DNA from: Laccaria trichodermophora
Taxonomy: Eukaryota > Basidiomycota > Agaricomycetes > Agaricales > Hydnangiaceae
Assembly: GCA_018417955.1 (NCBI GenBank)
Contig: JACTVC010000006.1
Span: 1,178,001 to 1,242,000 of the forward strand
Reading direction: 5' to 3'
DNA length: 64,000 nt
The translations under genes were made by a program, and so were the position numbers. A model generated the notes under the pieces. The model was given only the letters and a program-made list of their open reading frames with translations, did no database searches and was not told the DNA's origin. Shown piece by piece: positions 12,149 to 23,561 of this stretch (its first letter is position 1; each line of letters starts with the position of its first letter).

Positions 12149-12437
12149 TTTTCAAGTGATTGTATGCGAGGAGTGTAAGTCTGCTGATTACGAAAGCGAG
12201 CTTAACAATCCGTAATCAGGTCACATGGTTGACAGTCGTTGCTCAATTTTGGTCTTACAATTACATTCTGTCAAGTGGATTTCAGCCTCGCCATCTTCCT
12301 AATAAGACCCGACATTACCTCATTATATAGCTCTTCACATGCAGTATACATACTGTTGCAGGAGACTTCACCTCACGAAGATCTGGACTAGAGCTATTGA
12401 TGTATAACCATGTAGTGTGTACAGACCAAGACTTGTT

Positions 12438-15016
12438 TTAAAGATCCCTCGCATCCGAGCCCAAGCTGCCCAAACCCAAGTCCTTCTGGTATTCGGGGTA
12501 TTTGGTGATATTAGCATTCGTAAATCGAAACATATCGGCTTCCATGTATTGTTGAACCAACTCAGTGCTGTCAGAAGAAAGTCTTTGTGAACCATTGGAC
12601 TGAGCACGATTCCGAAACATATCTGTGTCGCCTAGAATTTGAACGAGCTCCCGTCTCAACAACTTCCCGAAATGCTTGTTCATTGAATTCACAATGCCCT
12701 CCGGAAGCCATCCGGGGAGAGTGCAAGCTGAAACGGTATTGTGATGGCCTCTGACGACGAATGGCTTCCCTCCAGCGGACAGGAGGGAAAGCAGATGATA
12801 ACACACTGGGCAACAACGTTTTGAGATTCCAATAATTGGTCCGAAACCCTTTTGAAGGAAATGAAATACTATAATGATAATGAGTCTGTGATGCAACCCA
12901 CCTTCATCTGTGTCAATATGTCTCCGCTGAAAGTCGCGGTTTCGTCAAGAAGACTTGCGAGACAAGCTTCGCAATGCAACGTGCCCTCAAACTTCTTCAA
13001 AGCAGGACCTATGGATTCAAAAAACGCGCAGCTTGCCAGCAACGATTCCATATCTTGAGCGATCTTGGAATGTTCCTCGCTTCCCAAACTGGGTGGGATG
13101 GGATAACCTTTTAACATTCCACACAGTTTCTCTACTGCATCGCTCCAACCCGATATTGAGGAGTTATCCAGGTTGGTAAGTTCGCAGGCGATTTCGTTGA
13201 TAACACGAAGGGTTGGACCGACGTTCCACTGTTTCTTAACACTCTTAATAACACTGGTACATTTCATGCCTTTAGTTAGAAATTCCAATATTTCGTCGTT
13301 GGTTTTGTCGGCTTTGGGTGTAGAGGAAGAGGTTCCTGTGGTTTTTGTGGGAAAGAGTTTTGGGTCTGTGAGAAGGTCATCCAATGGGAGTAAAATCTGG
13401 TCCACAGGTGGCGCGGCCAAGACCTGGATAGAAATAGTGGGGTATACGTAACTGTGCCCAGTGACGTATGTAAGGAGAATATCTGTTGCGTCGAAATGGG
13501 CTACCATGAGCCTCAACCAGTCAAGAAAAGACCGCCATAGAGGCTTCTCGATCCCATCTACTTCGACGAAAGGTTGGACCAATTCGAGGTCTTCGTCGGG
13601 TTCCTCATGCCCGAGTTGTTTATCTGCTTCTCCCTGTGGGACCACTTCGTGTTCTTTGTTGGGTTCCTGCTGTTCAACAGGGGTGGGTGTTGACATTGTC
13701 ATTTTGGCACCGAGGTAGCTGTCCTTGAGCAGACGTGCAATACATTTGAGGTGCATTGGGAGGGCAGCACCTTTAGTGAGCCTATGAAGCGCATATCCAT
13801 ATATGAAGGCGCATTCCACTGTATCTTTGATACCTTCTTGGCTTAGCGGTGGAGCTTTTGTCTGACTCCGACTCTTCCAATTGTCATTTAATACGGTTAG
13901 ATGATATTTGAAGGTTTGCAAGACCTCCATCAATAATGCATGGAACTCCACGCATGTGTCTTTGGTGTAGAGCTGAAAGGCACGACGGTCGTTTGGCACG
14001 GTCATTTTCCTTATTTCTGGGATTGCGGTGACCAGTATCACGTGTGGCACGAACTCGGTCAGGAATTGTATGTCGCTTTCAGTCCCCTCTTCAAACTCCC
14101 CAACGTTGGACTTGCTGAATGTAAAGTCCTTTATTTGTCGCAGAGCCTCGATAAGGGGCAGCGACAAAGTCTTGTTGTTTAATCGATGAGCCATCTTCGG
14201 GTAACAGGTGGTGACAACGTAGCGTCGAAGGCGGGCGGAGTCCGCGGCAGAGGCTTTAGGATGTGTGGGATCTCTGGCAGAGAGGGATGTTATAGTAAGC
14301 AGCTTGCCCAGAATCGATAAGTGCCTGTGCATGGACGACCGGTCCTTATTGTAACTGGGGGGCGAGCACCGATAAGCAAGTACTCCTATAAGATTATCGC
14401 ACTGCCCTCACCAGCATTCGTCAACATGCCGCTTTAGCTCATCATCAGTGAGATCGAGGTTAGCGAAGGTCATCGCATCGGTGATGGTGGGCTTTCCGAC
14501 TGGAAGTTTTTTTGGTTCTGTACGATCCCGACGATAATTCTGTGTGGCGAGAAGACGCCAAATTTGGGACGTGATTGCTGGCTGGGACGGTGTAACAACA
14601 AGTTCCTCTTTGGCAGGGGCTTGAGCGCAGGCGGTGATTTGAAGCGCGTCAGGAGTGCGCTCTGTTACAATTGCGACAATCTCATCCTCCATGACGGCGA
14701 TAGTGGAAAATGCGTTAGATATTTTGAGTTCCAGGCGACCTGGTTGAGGTGGCTTCTCCGAAAGTGAGCCGTGGGCCTTCCGCTCCTGTTGTATTCGGGC
14801 AAGCAATGCGGTGATGGTGCGGAATGCAAGAATGTTTTTTGGAATGTCTTTCGATTCGTCTGTGGTGCGAGGGTTGCTAGGTGGCGTCGCTCCAGGAGGG
14901 TTGTTGTTCGATATATCCTGTGCATGTTGGGCTTGCACACCCCTGTGAGATTGATCGCTGCCCTTCAGACTGTTCTTGGACACCGCTTTGCGGATAGTCT
15001 GGAAGATGGTTTGCAT
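12438..15016 (-). CDS. OTT_1508-like deaminase-fold protein
   Basis: Exons 15016-14412, 14354-12902 and 12848-12438, with introns of 57 and 53 bp, give 822 aa. The C-terminal part has the deaminase-type metal signature: HCEACLASL (His-x-Glu) near 12970, and SKRCCPVCYHLL (Cys-x-x-Cys) near 12810, followed by an RGHHNT...LPGWLP tail. This arrangement matches the OTT_1508-like deaminase family expanded in basidiomycetes, whose substrate is unknown. The N-terminal 600 residues are helical with an acidic, Pro/Glu-rich linker near the middle and match nothing I know. The family assignment is from motif memory, not a search. The ATG at 15016 (MQTIFQTIRKAV) is the first start in frame. Confidence 0.75.
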
Positions 15017-15376
15017 TATGTACAATCTGAGCGTGTTTGGAGGACCAACGAAGGGACTAATATGAGGGATCAAGCTTCGATTAAGCCCTAATAACAGGCA
15101 TTAGCTTGAGTATAGACAGGAGAATAACAAGAATACCTTGAAGAGGATGGTCTGCAACCAGTGAACGGTGGCGCTGAATCCTATTGTGATGCGGATATTT
15201 ACATAAGTTGTGACCGGATTACACAAGCGACTGAGCTTACTTACATAATCCTGCTCTCTTCTTTCAAGGTGTCCGAAAGGGCTTAACAAGTTTGCGACTC
15301 CTCTTTGCGACAAGGGCAATGCTTTGGGACGACCATGGGATGATCCTTTCCTTTTATTTCCAATCTGGATTACAAA

Positions 15377-15760
15377 TTAAAGAAGACCTTGCTTGATTTT
15401 AGCCCAGGCATCTGTCGCCTTTCCTCCTTCATTATTCGACGGACACTTCCTCAAAATATGATTACACAGGTGCACGAGGACTTCCTCTTTGACACCCAGC
15501 GTCTTGACAATGTCGATCTTATGCGTGAGTTGATCGTTCATCAGAGCAAACGCTAATGCCGACTGTGGCCCAACGGTATCATTTGGACCAGCATCCCCGC
15601 TTTCGAGTACCTGACGTACTTGCTCGACGTCGTCGCTAGCAATAGCGAACACAAGGGTAGGGCGTGGGGTAGCGATGGCAAACATGGATGGGCGAGCGGC
15701 AAGCCCAGTGCGCGATGCAGGCGCGGTATGAGGTGGGACAAGAACAGACCTCCGGATAGT
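15377..15760 (-). pseudogene. Ankyrin-type gene, 3' part (separated by an element insertion)
   Basis: C-terminal exon of a gene whose 5' part lies at 18073-19064. It reads IRRSVLVPPHTAPASRTGL, then an ankyrin-like repeat (LVFAIASDDVEQVRQVLESG) and ends KIKQGLL. Joining across the inserted element with one TAGT copy restores GAC GAA ACT ATC CGG in frame, which is why I treat the parts as one gene. An internal ATG at 15685 would allow a 102-aa product from this part alone. The ankyrin region is short, about one and a half repeats. The 3' end is partly duplicated near 6.4-6.5 kb. Confidence 0.65.
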
Positions 15761-18072
15761 CACTGATCAGGAAAACGTCCGATTGAACTTTGGGCAACTT
15801 TCGCAACTTTGCAAAGTTGTAAAGTTGCCAAAGTTGCCAAAGTTCGACAACTTTGTAAAGTAAGGTACAAGAACTTTGAAAGTTATCGAGCAACTTTGAA
15901 AGTTGTCGAGCAACTTTCAAAGTTGTTCGAAAACTTTCCAAAGTTGGGAATCCATCTTTCGATAGCACTTTGGCACCTTTGCTTGTGTACTTTGGTGAAC
16001 CTATTTAATAACTTTGGATCTCAAGGAGGCAGGGATTCAGGGAACAGAAGAAAGGAATAGCATTGATGTTTAGTATCTAATACAGTAGATGTGTTCTAGA
16101 TAAAGCCCTAGCTATACGCTAATCCGGAGGCTTCTCGCCTACATCTCCGCTATCGACCTGCCCGCTACCACTGTCCTATGCCGTTCACTCGGTTGCTCGG
16201 AGGACCAACAAGATTGCACCTGGGCGTGGACACAGTCGCGTGAGTGTGGTCGTGGACGCGCGGGCGTGGACACATCGTGGTCATGGTTTGCAATCGTTGT
16301 CGTGAAAACGTTGTGGTCGCCGTGTCTTGATTGTGGTAGTGGTGGTCATGGAGTTCGTTTCGTGGTCTGGGGAGCAATGAGATTGTACATTAGTTTGGAT
16401 AATAATGAGGGTGGAACGGCACACACCAATGCCCCATCCTCCCACACTCACAACGAAAGGCTAGATCGGCGACGAGAACTATATCAGAAGAAAAGCGAAA
16501 TCAATAACCCAGCCACCAGGGAGAAAGGTAAAAAAAACTTACACAGTGCATGGGTCCCACAGTTTCGTTTCCCTCACTACGTGTTTCACGAGAGTTGACT
16601 GGGCATGTTGTCATTGAGGCGAGAATTGTCGAACTGTCCTACTTTAGAAAGGCCGCAATTTCAAGGAGAGTTGAAAGGAAAAATAAACGAACACTTACCA
16701 GATGTACTGTCATAAGCAGCTGAGGTGCGGGTTGCGGTTTAACTGGGTTGCCATCTGAAAGCGAGACCTGAAGTTTGTGGACAAGCGGAGGGGTAGATAG
16801 AGGCACAATTGGTGGAGGACCATGAGGGTAAGACAGGCAGAGAAGAGGGTGAGTGGCGACGCTTGGGGGGAGCCATGTTCGAGCTGGTGGGGAAGGGAGA
16901 AAGCAAGGAGAAAGCGCAAAAATTTCTTTCCAAGAACTTGAACTAAGGTCACGTGTACCCGTAATCACTTCATTTTCGTGAGGGCCGGGCACTTCAACTT
17001 GGGGCGAAAACAGCGAAGTCCGTCCTCTTGCCAAATCATTCAGAGGTATGTCACTTCCTTCGTCTATGATTCAGCGCTCAGCTCTCAGCATACTTTCAGT
17101 TACTCCGCTTCCATTGTATTCTCTGCCCCCTCCATCCTTCAGCAAATCTTTCTCCCGATGGCGAAGGCTCGCGTCCGTCTTCCATGCGCTCTGGTCGTTA
17201 TTTTCGCATTTCTGATACGCGGACCGCGGTAGCACCAAGAAAAAGCTTGAGACGTTGTACGCATCCAGGTCTGATGGCTTCGTGCTGCCATTTATGCACA
17301 ACTCTGTAGGTATTCGGGAGAATTCAAATCTCGCCCCGCTTCAAGCCCAATCATCACCGAAACACTTCAGGATGGTCGAATGCGACTGCGATGGGCCACG
17401 CCTCCGCCGAAGACTCTCGAAGCGAAACTCACGCCCACAACGAAAGCAAGGAGGAAGAAGACGGGCACTAGGAAGCCGAAGCGAAAAACAATTAGGATCG
17501 GCGGGCATTGGGTGTTGTCAGGCAAGCTGTACTTGACTGATTTCTATGTCTTCTGCTGACAGGTAATTGGTGAAGGGGTCTCCATGGTTCATATCATCAG
17601 TGTCGTTTGGTGTCGATTTGTCGACGAAGCGAGAGAGGGATGGCCGATCATAACACCAGGTCACGCGAAATCGCCGCAGGACATCATGAGCGACGTTGGG
17701 CAGGCAGCGGCTGAGGACGGTTGTTAGGGAAAGACTGATGGCAGGGGAGAAGGAGAGGGACGTAGCAAGGAAGAAATCTCTCGTTTCCTCGGCAAAGCCT
17801 GTAGGCTTGATACTCATGGGGTTTATAAACCGACTTACAAAAAGAACCCATCTGATGATGGCTTTCGTTGTCTATGTTTCAGTAAATAGTACAACTCCTT
17901 GGAAAGAGACGAACCAAAGCAAAAGTCGCATTCTGAAAGTGAAAGTTGCGTTCTGAAAGTGAAAGTTGTCAATAAAAGTTAAAATAGTTGTCCTACTCAA
18001 AGTAAAGTTACGCAAAGTTCCCACATCTGGAGTAAAAGTTGTCAAAGTACAACTGGACGTTTTGCTGATTAG
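15761..18072. mobile_element. 2.3-kb non-autonomous element with CAAAGTTG-rich inverted ends
   Basis: The left end CACTGATCAGGAAAACGTCC and the right end (reverse complement CTAATCAGCAAAACGTCC) are inverted repeats, and the similarity continues into GTTGTACTTTG-like sequence. The element is flanked by TAGT at 15757-15760 and 18073-18076. Both ends (15780-15960 and 17925-18060) are packed with AACTTTG/CAAAGTT words that form many small hairpins. The interior has no recognisable transposase. Removing the element and one TAGT restores the reading frame of the ankyrin-type gene. The superfamily is unknown. Confidence 0.75.
15780..15960. repeat. Hairpin-rich AACTTTG/CAAAGTT repeat cluster (left end)
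   Basis: More than ten copies of aactttg or caaagtt in both orientations occur within 180 bp, often as self-complementary pairs such as aactttgaaagtt. The right end of the same element has a sparser cluster of the same word. Confidence 0.85.
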
Positions 18073-19064
18073 TAGTTTCGTCGTAAGGGTCATGGCTACG
18101 AGGAATAGTATCGTCTTCCTCCTCATCTTCATCTACGGGGTAGGAAGGCTCCGAAAGTCTACTTGAGGAGCGATGGACAGTCTTGGTGTGATCGAGACAG
18201 GCCAAGAATGGTTAAGAGCGACTGGCGCTGATTGAGGCGAATTAAAATTTGCTAGATGGTTTAGATCATCTGTTAACAGTGACGGGGTTCGATTTCTTGA
18301 ATCAAGGGTCGCATGGCGAAGATGAGAGGGTATGAGACTTGAGCGTGCTGAAGAGAGCTAAAGGGAGAATGAGCAAGGGCACCATGAGGTCCACTGAATA
18401 CCTACCATGGGATTTCGTGGCAAGACATAGGTTGATGGTACATTTGTAGATGAAAGAGATGCACGGTTTCGATTTCCTGGATATAGTCAGATGCTAACTC
18501 TCATGCAAATTCCGAACAGTCACTCACCAGACATACGATAGCTATTTGACATGCGAGAAGATGTAGGATGCGATAAAGTTTTTGAAAGAATAGTGGACTA
18601 CAACCATAAATATACATGTACTGCAGGAACCGAAAACGCAAACTTACCAGCCGAAGAGGTTTTAAGCGGTTAGTCGAAGAATTTGGAGGCGGGTTCCCTG
18701 CAGTGTTTTCTTCCTCCTCCTCTAGGGGTTCGACAGGAATCCCAGACGCGTTGCGTGATGCTCGATTTGAGATGAGGGAAGGCTTGCTGGAGCGACCCTG
18801 CCTGCCTAACTTAGAGGTCAACGATGTGGTAAATCGTGTGCGACGATAGACTTGAGGGCAGTCGCCTGGTGTAGGCATATCTTCCAACAGCGCGTCGCGA
18901 TCGGGCTGCGTAATGAGAACTTGATCTGGGTGTCGGGTCGTTTCGAGTGAGTAGGTAGGGCGAACACGATTTCTGAGCCAGACGGCGCTAGCTCGACGTG
19001 TCGTGCTGCATGTATCGCGTGAGGAAAGGTTGGAAGATGAAACTATACACAGAAACTCACACAT
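18073..19064 (-). pseudogene. Ankyrin-type gene, 5' part (Ser-rich N-terminus)
   Basis: Five exons can be read: 19064-18648, then after a 50-bp intron STILSKTLSHPTSSRMSNSY, then NRNRASLSSTNVPSTYVLP, then LSSARSSLIPSHLRH...NSPQSAP, then (after a 44-bp intron with a cttaac branch site) SSSRLSEPSYPVDEDEEEDD up to PYDET at the element junction. The phases join cleanly. The region is Ser/Thr/Pro-rich with an acidic stretch and looks disordered. Function is unknown beyond the ankyrin-like tail at 15377-15760. The gene runs divergently from the TET/JBP gene with only about 240 bp between starts. The ATG at 19064 is provisional. Confidence 0.6.
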
Positions 19065-19300
19065 CTTCAGGTCCTATGGGACGGCGATTTGGAAGACTTC
19101 AAGCTTCAAGGGTAAGGGTGAAGGGTCGAGGGGGTGAGAGTGATGGCAAAAAGACTGGCTTTTTGCCCTCTTTTCCACGAGGAGAGAGAGGGAGTATAAA
19201 CAAAACGCAAGTAAAATGGTCTTGTGACTTCACGTTCACGGTGGCGTGACTTACCAACTCTCATCGAAATCTCGTTAAGTCCCCTCTTTCCTCGCCGCGC
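19065..19300. promoter_or_regulatory. Shared divergent promoter region
   Basis: This spacer separates the minus-strand ankyrin-type gene from the plus-strand TET/JBP-like gene. It carries a TATA-like word (tataaac on the plus strand near 19195). No operator can be named. Confidence 0.35.
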
Positions 19301-20911
19301 ATGGACCTGAACTCCCTCACGCTGTCGAAGTCCGAAATTTCGACGCTGTTTGACGCCCTGCTGGACTCTACTGTCGACCCTGAGCTCAGCCAGAAACGTC
19401 TACTTCTGGCTTTAAAACTTAGCCCATACCTCCCTGCCAGCTCCTCGTCTTTGGTTCCGGACGTGAGCGTGTCTGTTCAGATTGCCAATGAACCTACAAC
19501 TCCGGTACGTCGTGATCTATTTCTAAAGCTGTAACATTATGGTTTAAATCTTATCTTTCTAGAACTACCACCTCAACCTATCAGAGATTCCTTGCCCCCA
19601 AACTACCGAAGGTTACAACTCAGGGCTTTCCCTTCCCCCTAGTTTTGGGGTTGATCCTGCTCAAATAATGGGCACCCCCAATTCCTACGGTTTGCTGTCA
19701 CCATCTCCGACACCCTCTCCTTCAAGGCCACTTCCTTTTTCGAGGCCTAAGCTATTCTCGTCGTCGCCCTTTTCACAGTCACCTTCCACGCTGTGGCCGA
19801 CATTGTCGCCTTCAACACCTTCTCCTGGACTTGAAGGTGATGTAGAAATGGTGCCAGTGCAGGGGCCGGCGTCATCACCTTTCTCAATGCCATCGCCTTT
19901 CTCAACGCCATCGCCTTTGACACCACCACCTTCGACACCATCTCTTGGACTTGAACGTGATGTAGAAATGGTACCAGTGCAGGGGCCGGGTCCATCACCT
20001 TTCTCAACGCCATTGCCTTTGACACCACCACCTTTGACACCATTTGCGGGATTGAACGATAACGATGAAGAAATACCCTTCTCATCTCAACCTAACGAGG
20101 ATGGAGGTTCGGACGCGGAACTGCAAGGTAGCTCTCTGGAATTAGAAGCATGGCTGAATGATGGGCAACCCGTCCGTGGTGCCAATAACGGGCCTTTGAA
20201 CAACGGTGCAGGCCAAGGATTTCGACATGCTGGTGGAGATGATGAGGGCGGAGATGATGAGGATGGAGATGGTGAGGGTGGAGATGAAGATGGAGATGAT
20301 GAAGATAACAGCCCACCTCCACCGGTCTGGCAACTGCCGCCTCCAGTCGCCGCGAATCCTTATTGCCCTCGTGGTGGTAAGACTGCTCGGCTGCTTCGAG
20401 CAGCTGCAAATCTTACCCAAGAACAAGCTCGACGATACAACCAGTGGAGCCTGGAGGGGAGGTACCATGAACAAGAAGGCGAGGAGGGGCATGATCAACC
20501 CCTTGAGGAGCAAGCTGCTTCTGTGGGAGAGGGCAGGTTGCCTTCCAGATCCTTCCATCATCTTTACCCAACAGCCAGCACGTTTCCGATAGCAGAGGAA
20601 CCACCTGCCGATTTCGATATTCGAGAATTTCTTTCAGCGGTCTGTGTTCAGGCTAAGAACTGCCTACCTGGATTTACCAAGAGTTGCAAGAAAGGCACGA
20701 CGACTCCTGAAGAACTTATCCAGTGGATAGTCCACTCCTACTCATTTGTCCAATCCAGTTCCTGTTCTCCTCCACTCTGGCATACTGCAAACGACACTAG
20801 CCTGCTAGAGATCACCAATTCTGGCTCTCCTCTTTCCATCACTTCCCTGGGAGATACCACCCTTGACAATATCTTATGCACTGTGAAGGTTTGCGGGGAA
20901 CTCGAAGTGGC

Positions 20912-23561
20912 CGCATCAGCAAAACCTGATTTTCCCACGTAGACAGGCATAGTGCTTCCGCTAATATCATAGTTTCCCATAGTTACACGCCAAGTTTGGC
21001 TAGATGCCCTAGCGCTCCACAGTGCTCCACAGCACTGTGTGGGCGTAAGCTTGTGCTATACAGCACTACAGAGACTTGTGCCGTTACTATAGGGTGCTAT
21101 AGAGGGGCCTCCACTTTCTACCCAGCCCTTATAGGGAGTCAAACTACAAGTATACTAGATTTCAGTAGAAAACACATTCCCTATTGTATATGAATAATTT
21201 ATGACCAAAATACGCCTGGAATAAGAAGAAAGTACAACACTGTCCAGAGATTGATTGACCTACAAAGATTGCAACAAGAAAGAATATGAAGTATCTTTTG
21301 CAAAACATATTTGTCTTTTGTGATTTTTTTTGCGTTGGAAAGTGGTGTTCAAGCCGATTCCAACGCGTCTATTTACGTAGTATTTAGTTCAAAACTCAAA
21401 TGGCTTTGGACCAATTACTGGTGAAGAATCTGCCTAAAAACGGTAAATGTTATCGGAGGTCGCCTTAAACATCGAAATATTAGGGGCTCTCAAACCCGTT
21501 TTAAAGCTCTAATTTGTGCGTTTCTAACAAGCCCAAAATCGCATGAAACGGAGCAGAACTCATGATGATAATATATATTTCAGATGTCCAATACAGGCCA
21601 AATAGTTTATGCTACAGTTTGTGAGGTACTCCAAATTTTTCTACGCCGTAAATTGGATTGGATTCGCATGAATGAAGCGATTAAAATATGTCTACATAGA
21701 GGCCAAACGGTGCAATACTCGTGAAGTTATAGCTATGAGCTACCCTAGAAAGTGTAAGTGTGAATTGATGGAAGTTGGTACGGTTGCGGGAAGTCACGTG
21801 CCGCGCTCAACTCACATTTTCGAACTTAGACAACTTCAATTGTTACAATAGGAAATCCGTCTACATCTACTAAAGACTAAGGGTGACCCATTGTTACTAC
21901 TACTACCAAAAAACAGGAAATTTTGGGAAATCATGGAAATAGCCAGGAAATTTCTGGTATGTAACAAATGCAAATTTCTTGGAAGGCTCGGAAATTGTTC
22001 AATAATTTTCCAATATGAACTTTATATTTGCCTGATTATATGGTGCCATCTACAATTGTGTATGCCCCTCTCGAATGCCATGCTTTCTGTGAAAGACAGT
22101 GACAGGCGACAAACAACTTCAAGTTGCGAGACAATTCGTTTAAGTCCGTTGAAACTCCGACATCATGTGATTATGTTGAACTTTGAATTTCCCAACACAG
22201 AAATTCATTGTTCTTCCTTCCCACCACAATGTTCAACTTGTCCTTGACAAACGGCGTCCTCCCTCGTCGAGTTACAGCATCCTCCCTCCCTCGTTGACGA
22301 ACCGCGTCCCTCGATGAACGGTGTCCTCCCTCGTCCATGAACGGCGTCCTCCCTCTCTTGAAGAACGGCTTCCTCCCCCCCTTGAAGAATGGCTCCCTGC
22401 CTCCCTTGAAGAACAGCTCGCTCCCGTCAAGAATGGCTTCCTCCCTTAAAGAAAAGATCCCTCCCTCATCGACGAACGGCTCCCTCGTCGACAAACGACT
22501 CCTCCCTCAATGAATGGCTCCCTCTCTCGGCAAACGGCTCCCTCCCTTGACGAAAGGCTCCCTCTTGACAAACGGCCCCCCTCCCTCGACAAACGGCTCC
22601 CCCGATGAACAGTGTCCTCCCTCGACGAACTGCTCCCTCACTCGTCGACGAACGGCATCCTCCCTCCCTTCTTGACGGACGGCGCTTCTCCCTCGACGAA
22701 CGGTGTCCTCCCTCCCTCGTTGACGAACGGCGTCCTCCCTCTCTCGTTGATAAATGGTGTTCCCCCTGCCTTGAAGAACGGCGTCTTCCCTCGCTTGTCG
22801 ACAAACGCATCTTCCCTCTGTTGCCGACGAACGGTGTCCTCCCTACCTCATTGATGAACGGCTCCCTCCCTTGATGAACGGCGTCCTCCCTCCCTTGTCG
22901 ATGAATGGCGTCCTCCCTCCTTTGAAGAACGGCTCCGTCCCTCGACAAACAACCGTCCTCCCTTCCTTGTTGGCGAATGGCATCCTCCCTCTGTTGATGA
23001 AAGATGGACGGTCTCTTTTCCGCTTTCAACTCTCAGTGACCCCGCCAAGGAGTCTGGGGATGGATGCAAACCATATTATGAACTTGGGCTCGGGAATATG
23101 CTCATTAGTATCTTTGATACTTGATACTCTGATTCCATAAATTTGATATACTGCAGTCATTACTATGTCGAATATTAGGATATCTTGTATAATGTAGTAG
23201 TGCAGACAATAAACTTATTTTTTCGTAACACAAGTTCTGTGTAAAAATCATGCAATATGGTATTAAAATGAGCAGAATGTATGCCCCCCCTCTAGGAATC
23301 TGCAGACCCCAGGGGTTGCTACTGAGGGCTGCAGATCTGCTCCGTAATTCTAGGGAGCACTATGAAGTGGCTATGTGTTTCTATGAATGGCTGCAGATCT
23401 GCTCTGAGATTCTAGGGAGTGCTGTGTAGTGGCTGTGCGTTTCTATGTAGAGCTGCATAGAACGCGCAGGTGACTGTAAAGGTGATACCCCTTTCTATGG
23501 TGCTATGGCACTACACAGCCCTGCCACGTGCTGCCTAGCTCACCCAGGTTTTGCTGATGCG
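20912..23561. mobile_element. 2.65-kb element with 17-bp perfect terminal inverted repeats
   Basis: CGCATCAGCAAAACCTG (20912-20928) is matched exactly by its reverse complement at 23545-23561. Subterminal zones are rich in cacag/ctgtg words, and the right side has a tandem pair of about 65 bp (ctgcagatctgctc... near 23328 and 23390). No transposase is present. Only about 40 bp of ordinary sequence separates each end from splice sites that join in phase (20888 to 23576), so the element appears to sit inside an intron. I see no clear target duplication. Confidence 0.65.
22230..23020. repeat. Degenerate minisatellite, unit about 24-27 bp
   Basis: About 30 imperfect copies of a unit like cgtcctccctcgtcgacgaacgg. 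The strong strand bias and period keep several frames open on both strands (Arg/Gly/Ser-rich or Pro/Ser/Leu-rich), which I regard as by-products of the repeat and not genes. It lies inside the 17-bp inverted-repeat element. Confidence 0.85.

Noticed and set aside
11471..12178. Plus-strand open frames opposite the transposase N-terminus
   Set aside because: The minus strand has a consistent BED-finger and exon structure; the plus frames are shadows.
22171..23069. Long open frames on both strands (Arg/Gly/Ser-rich and Pro/Leu/Ser-rich)
   Set aside because: They follow directly from the degenerate minisatellite; no start context, domain or splice logic.
23281..23560. G-rich and cacag-rich repeats as a CRISPR-like or regulatory array
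   Set aside because: The spacing is irregular and they are better explained as subterminal repeats of the inverted-repeat element; CRISPR arrays are not expected in a fungus.
20912..23561. Premature stop (TAG near 20941) as the end of the TET/JBP protein
   Set aside because: A donor at 20889 and acceptor at 23575 join in phase with the next exons, so the stop is more likely intronic and element-derived.
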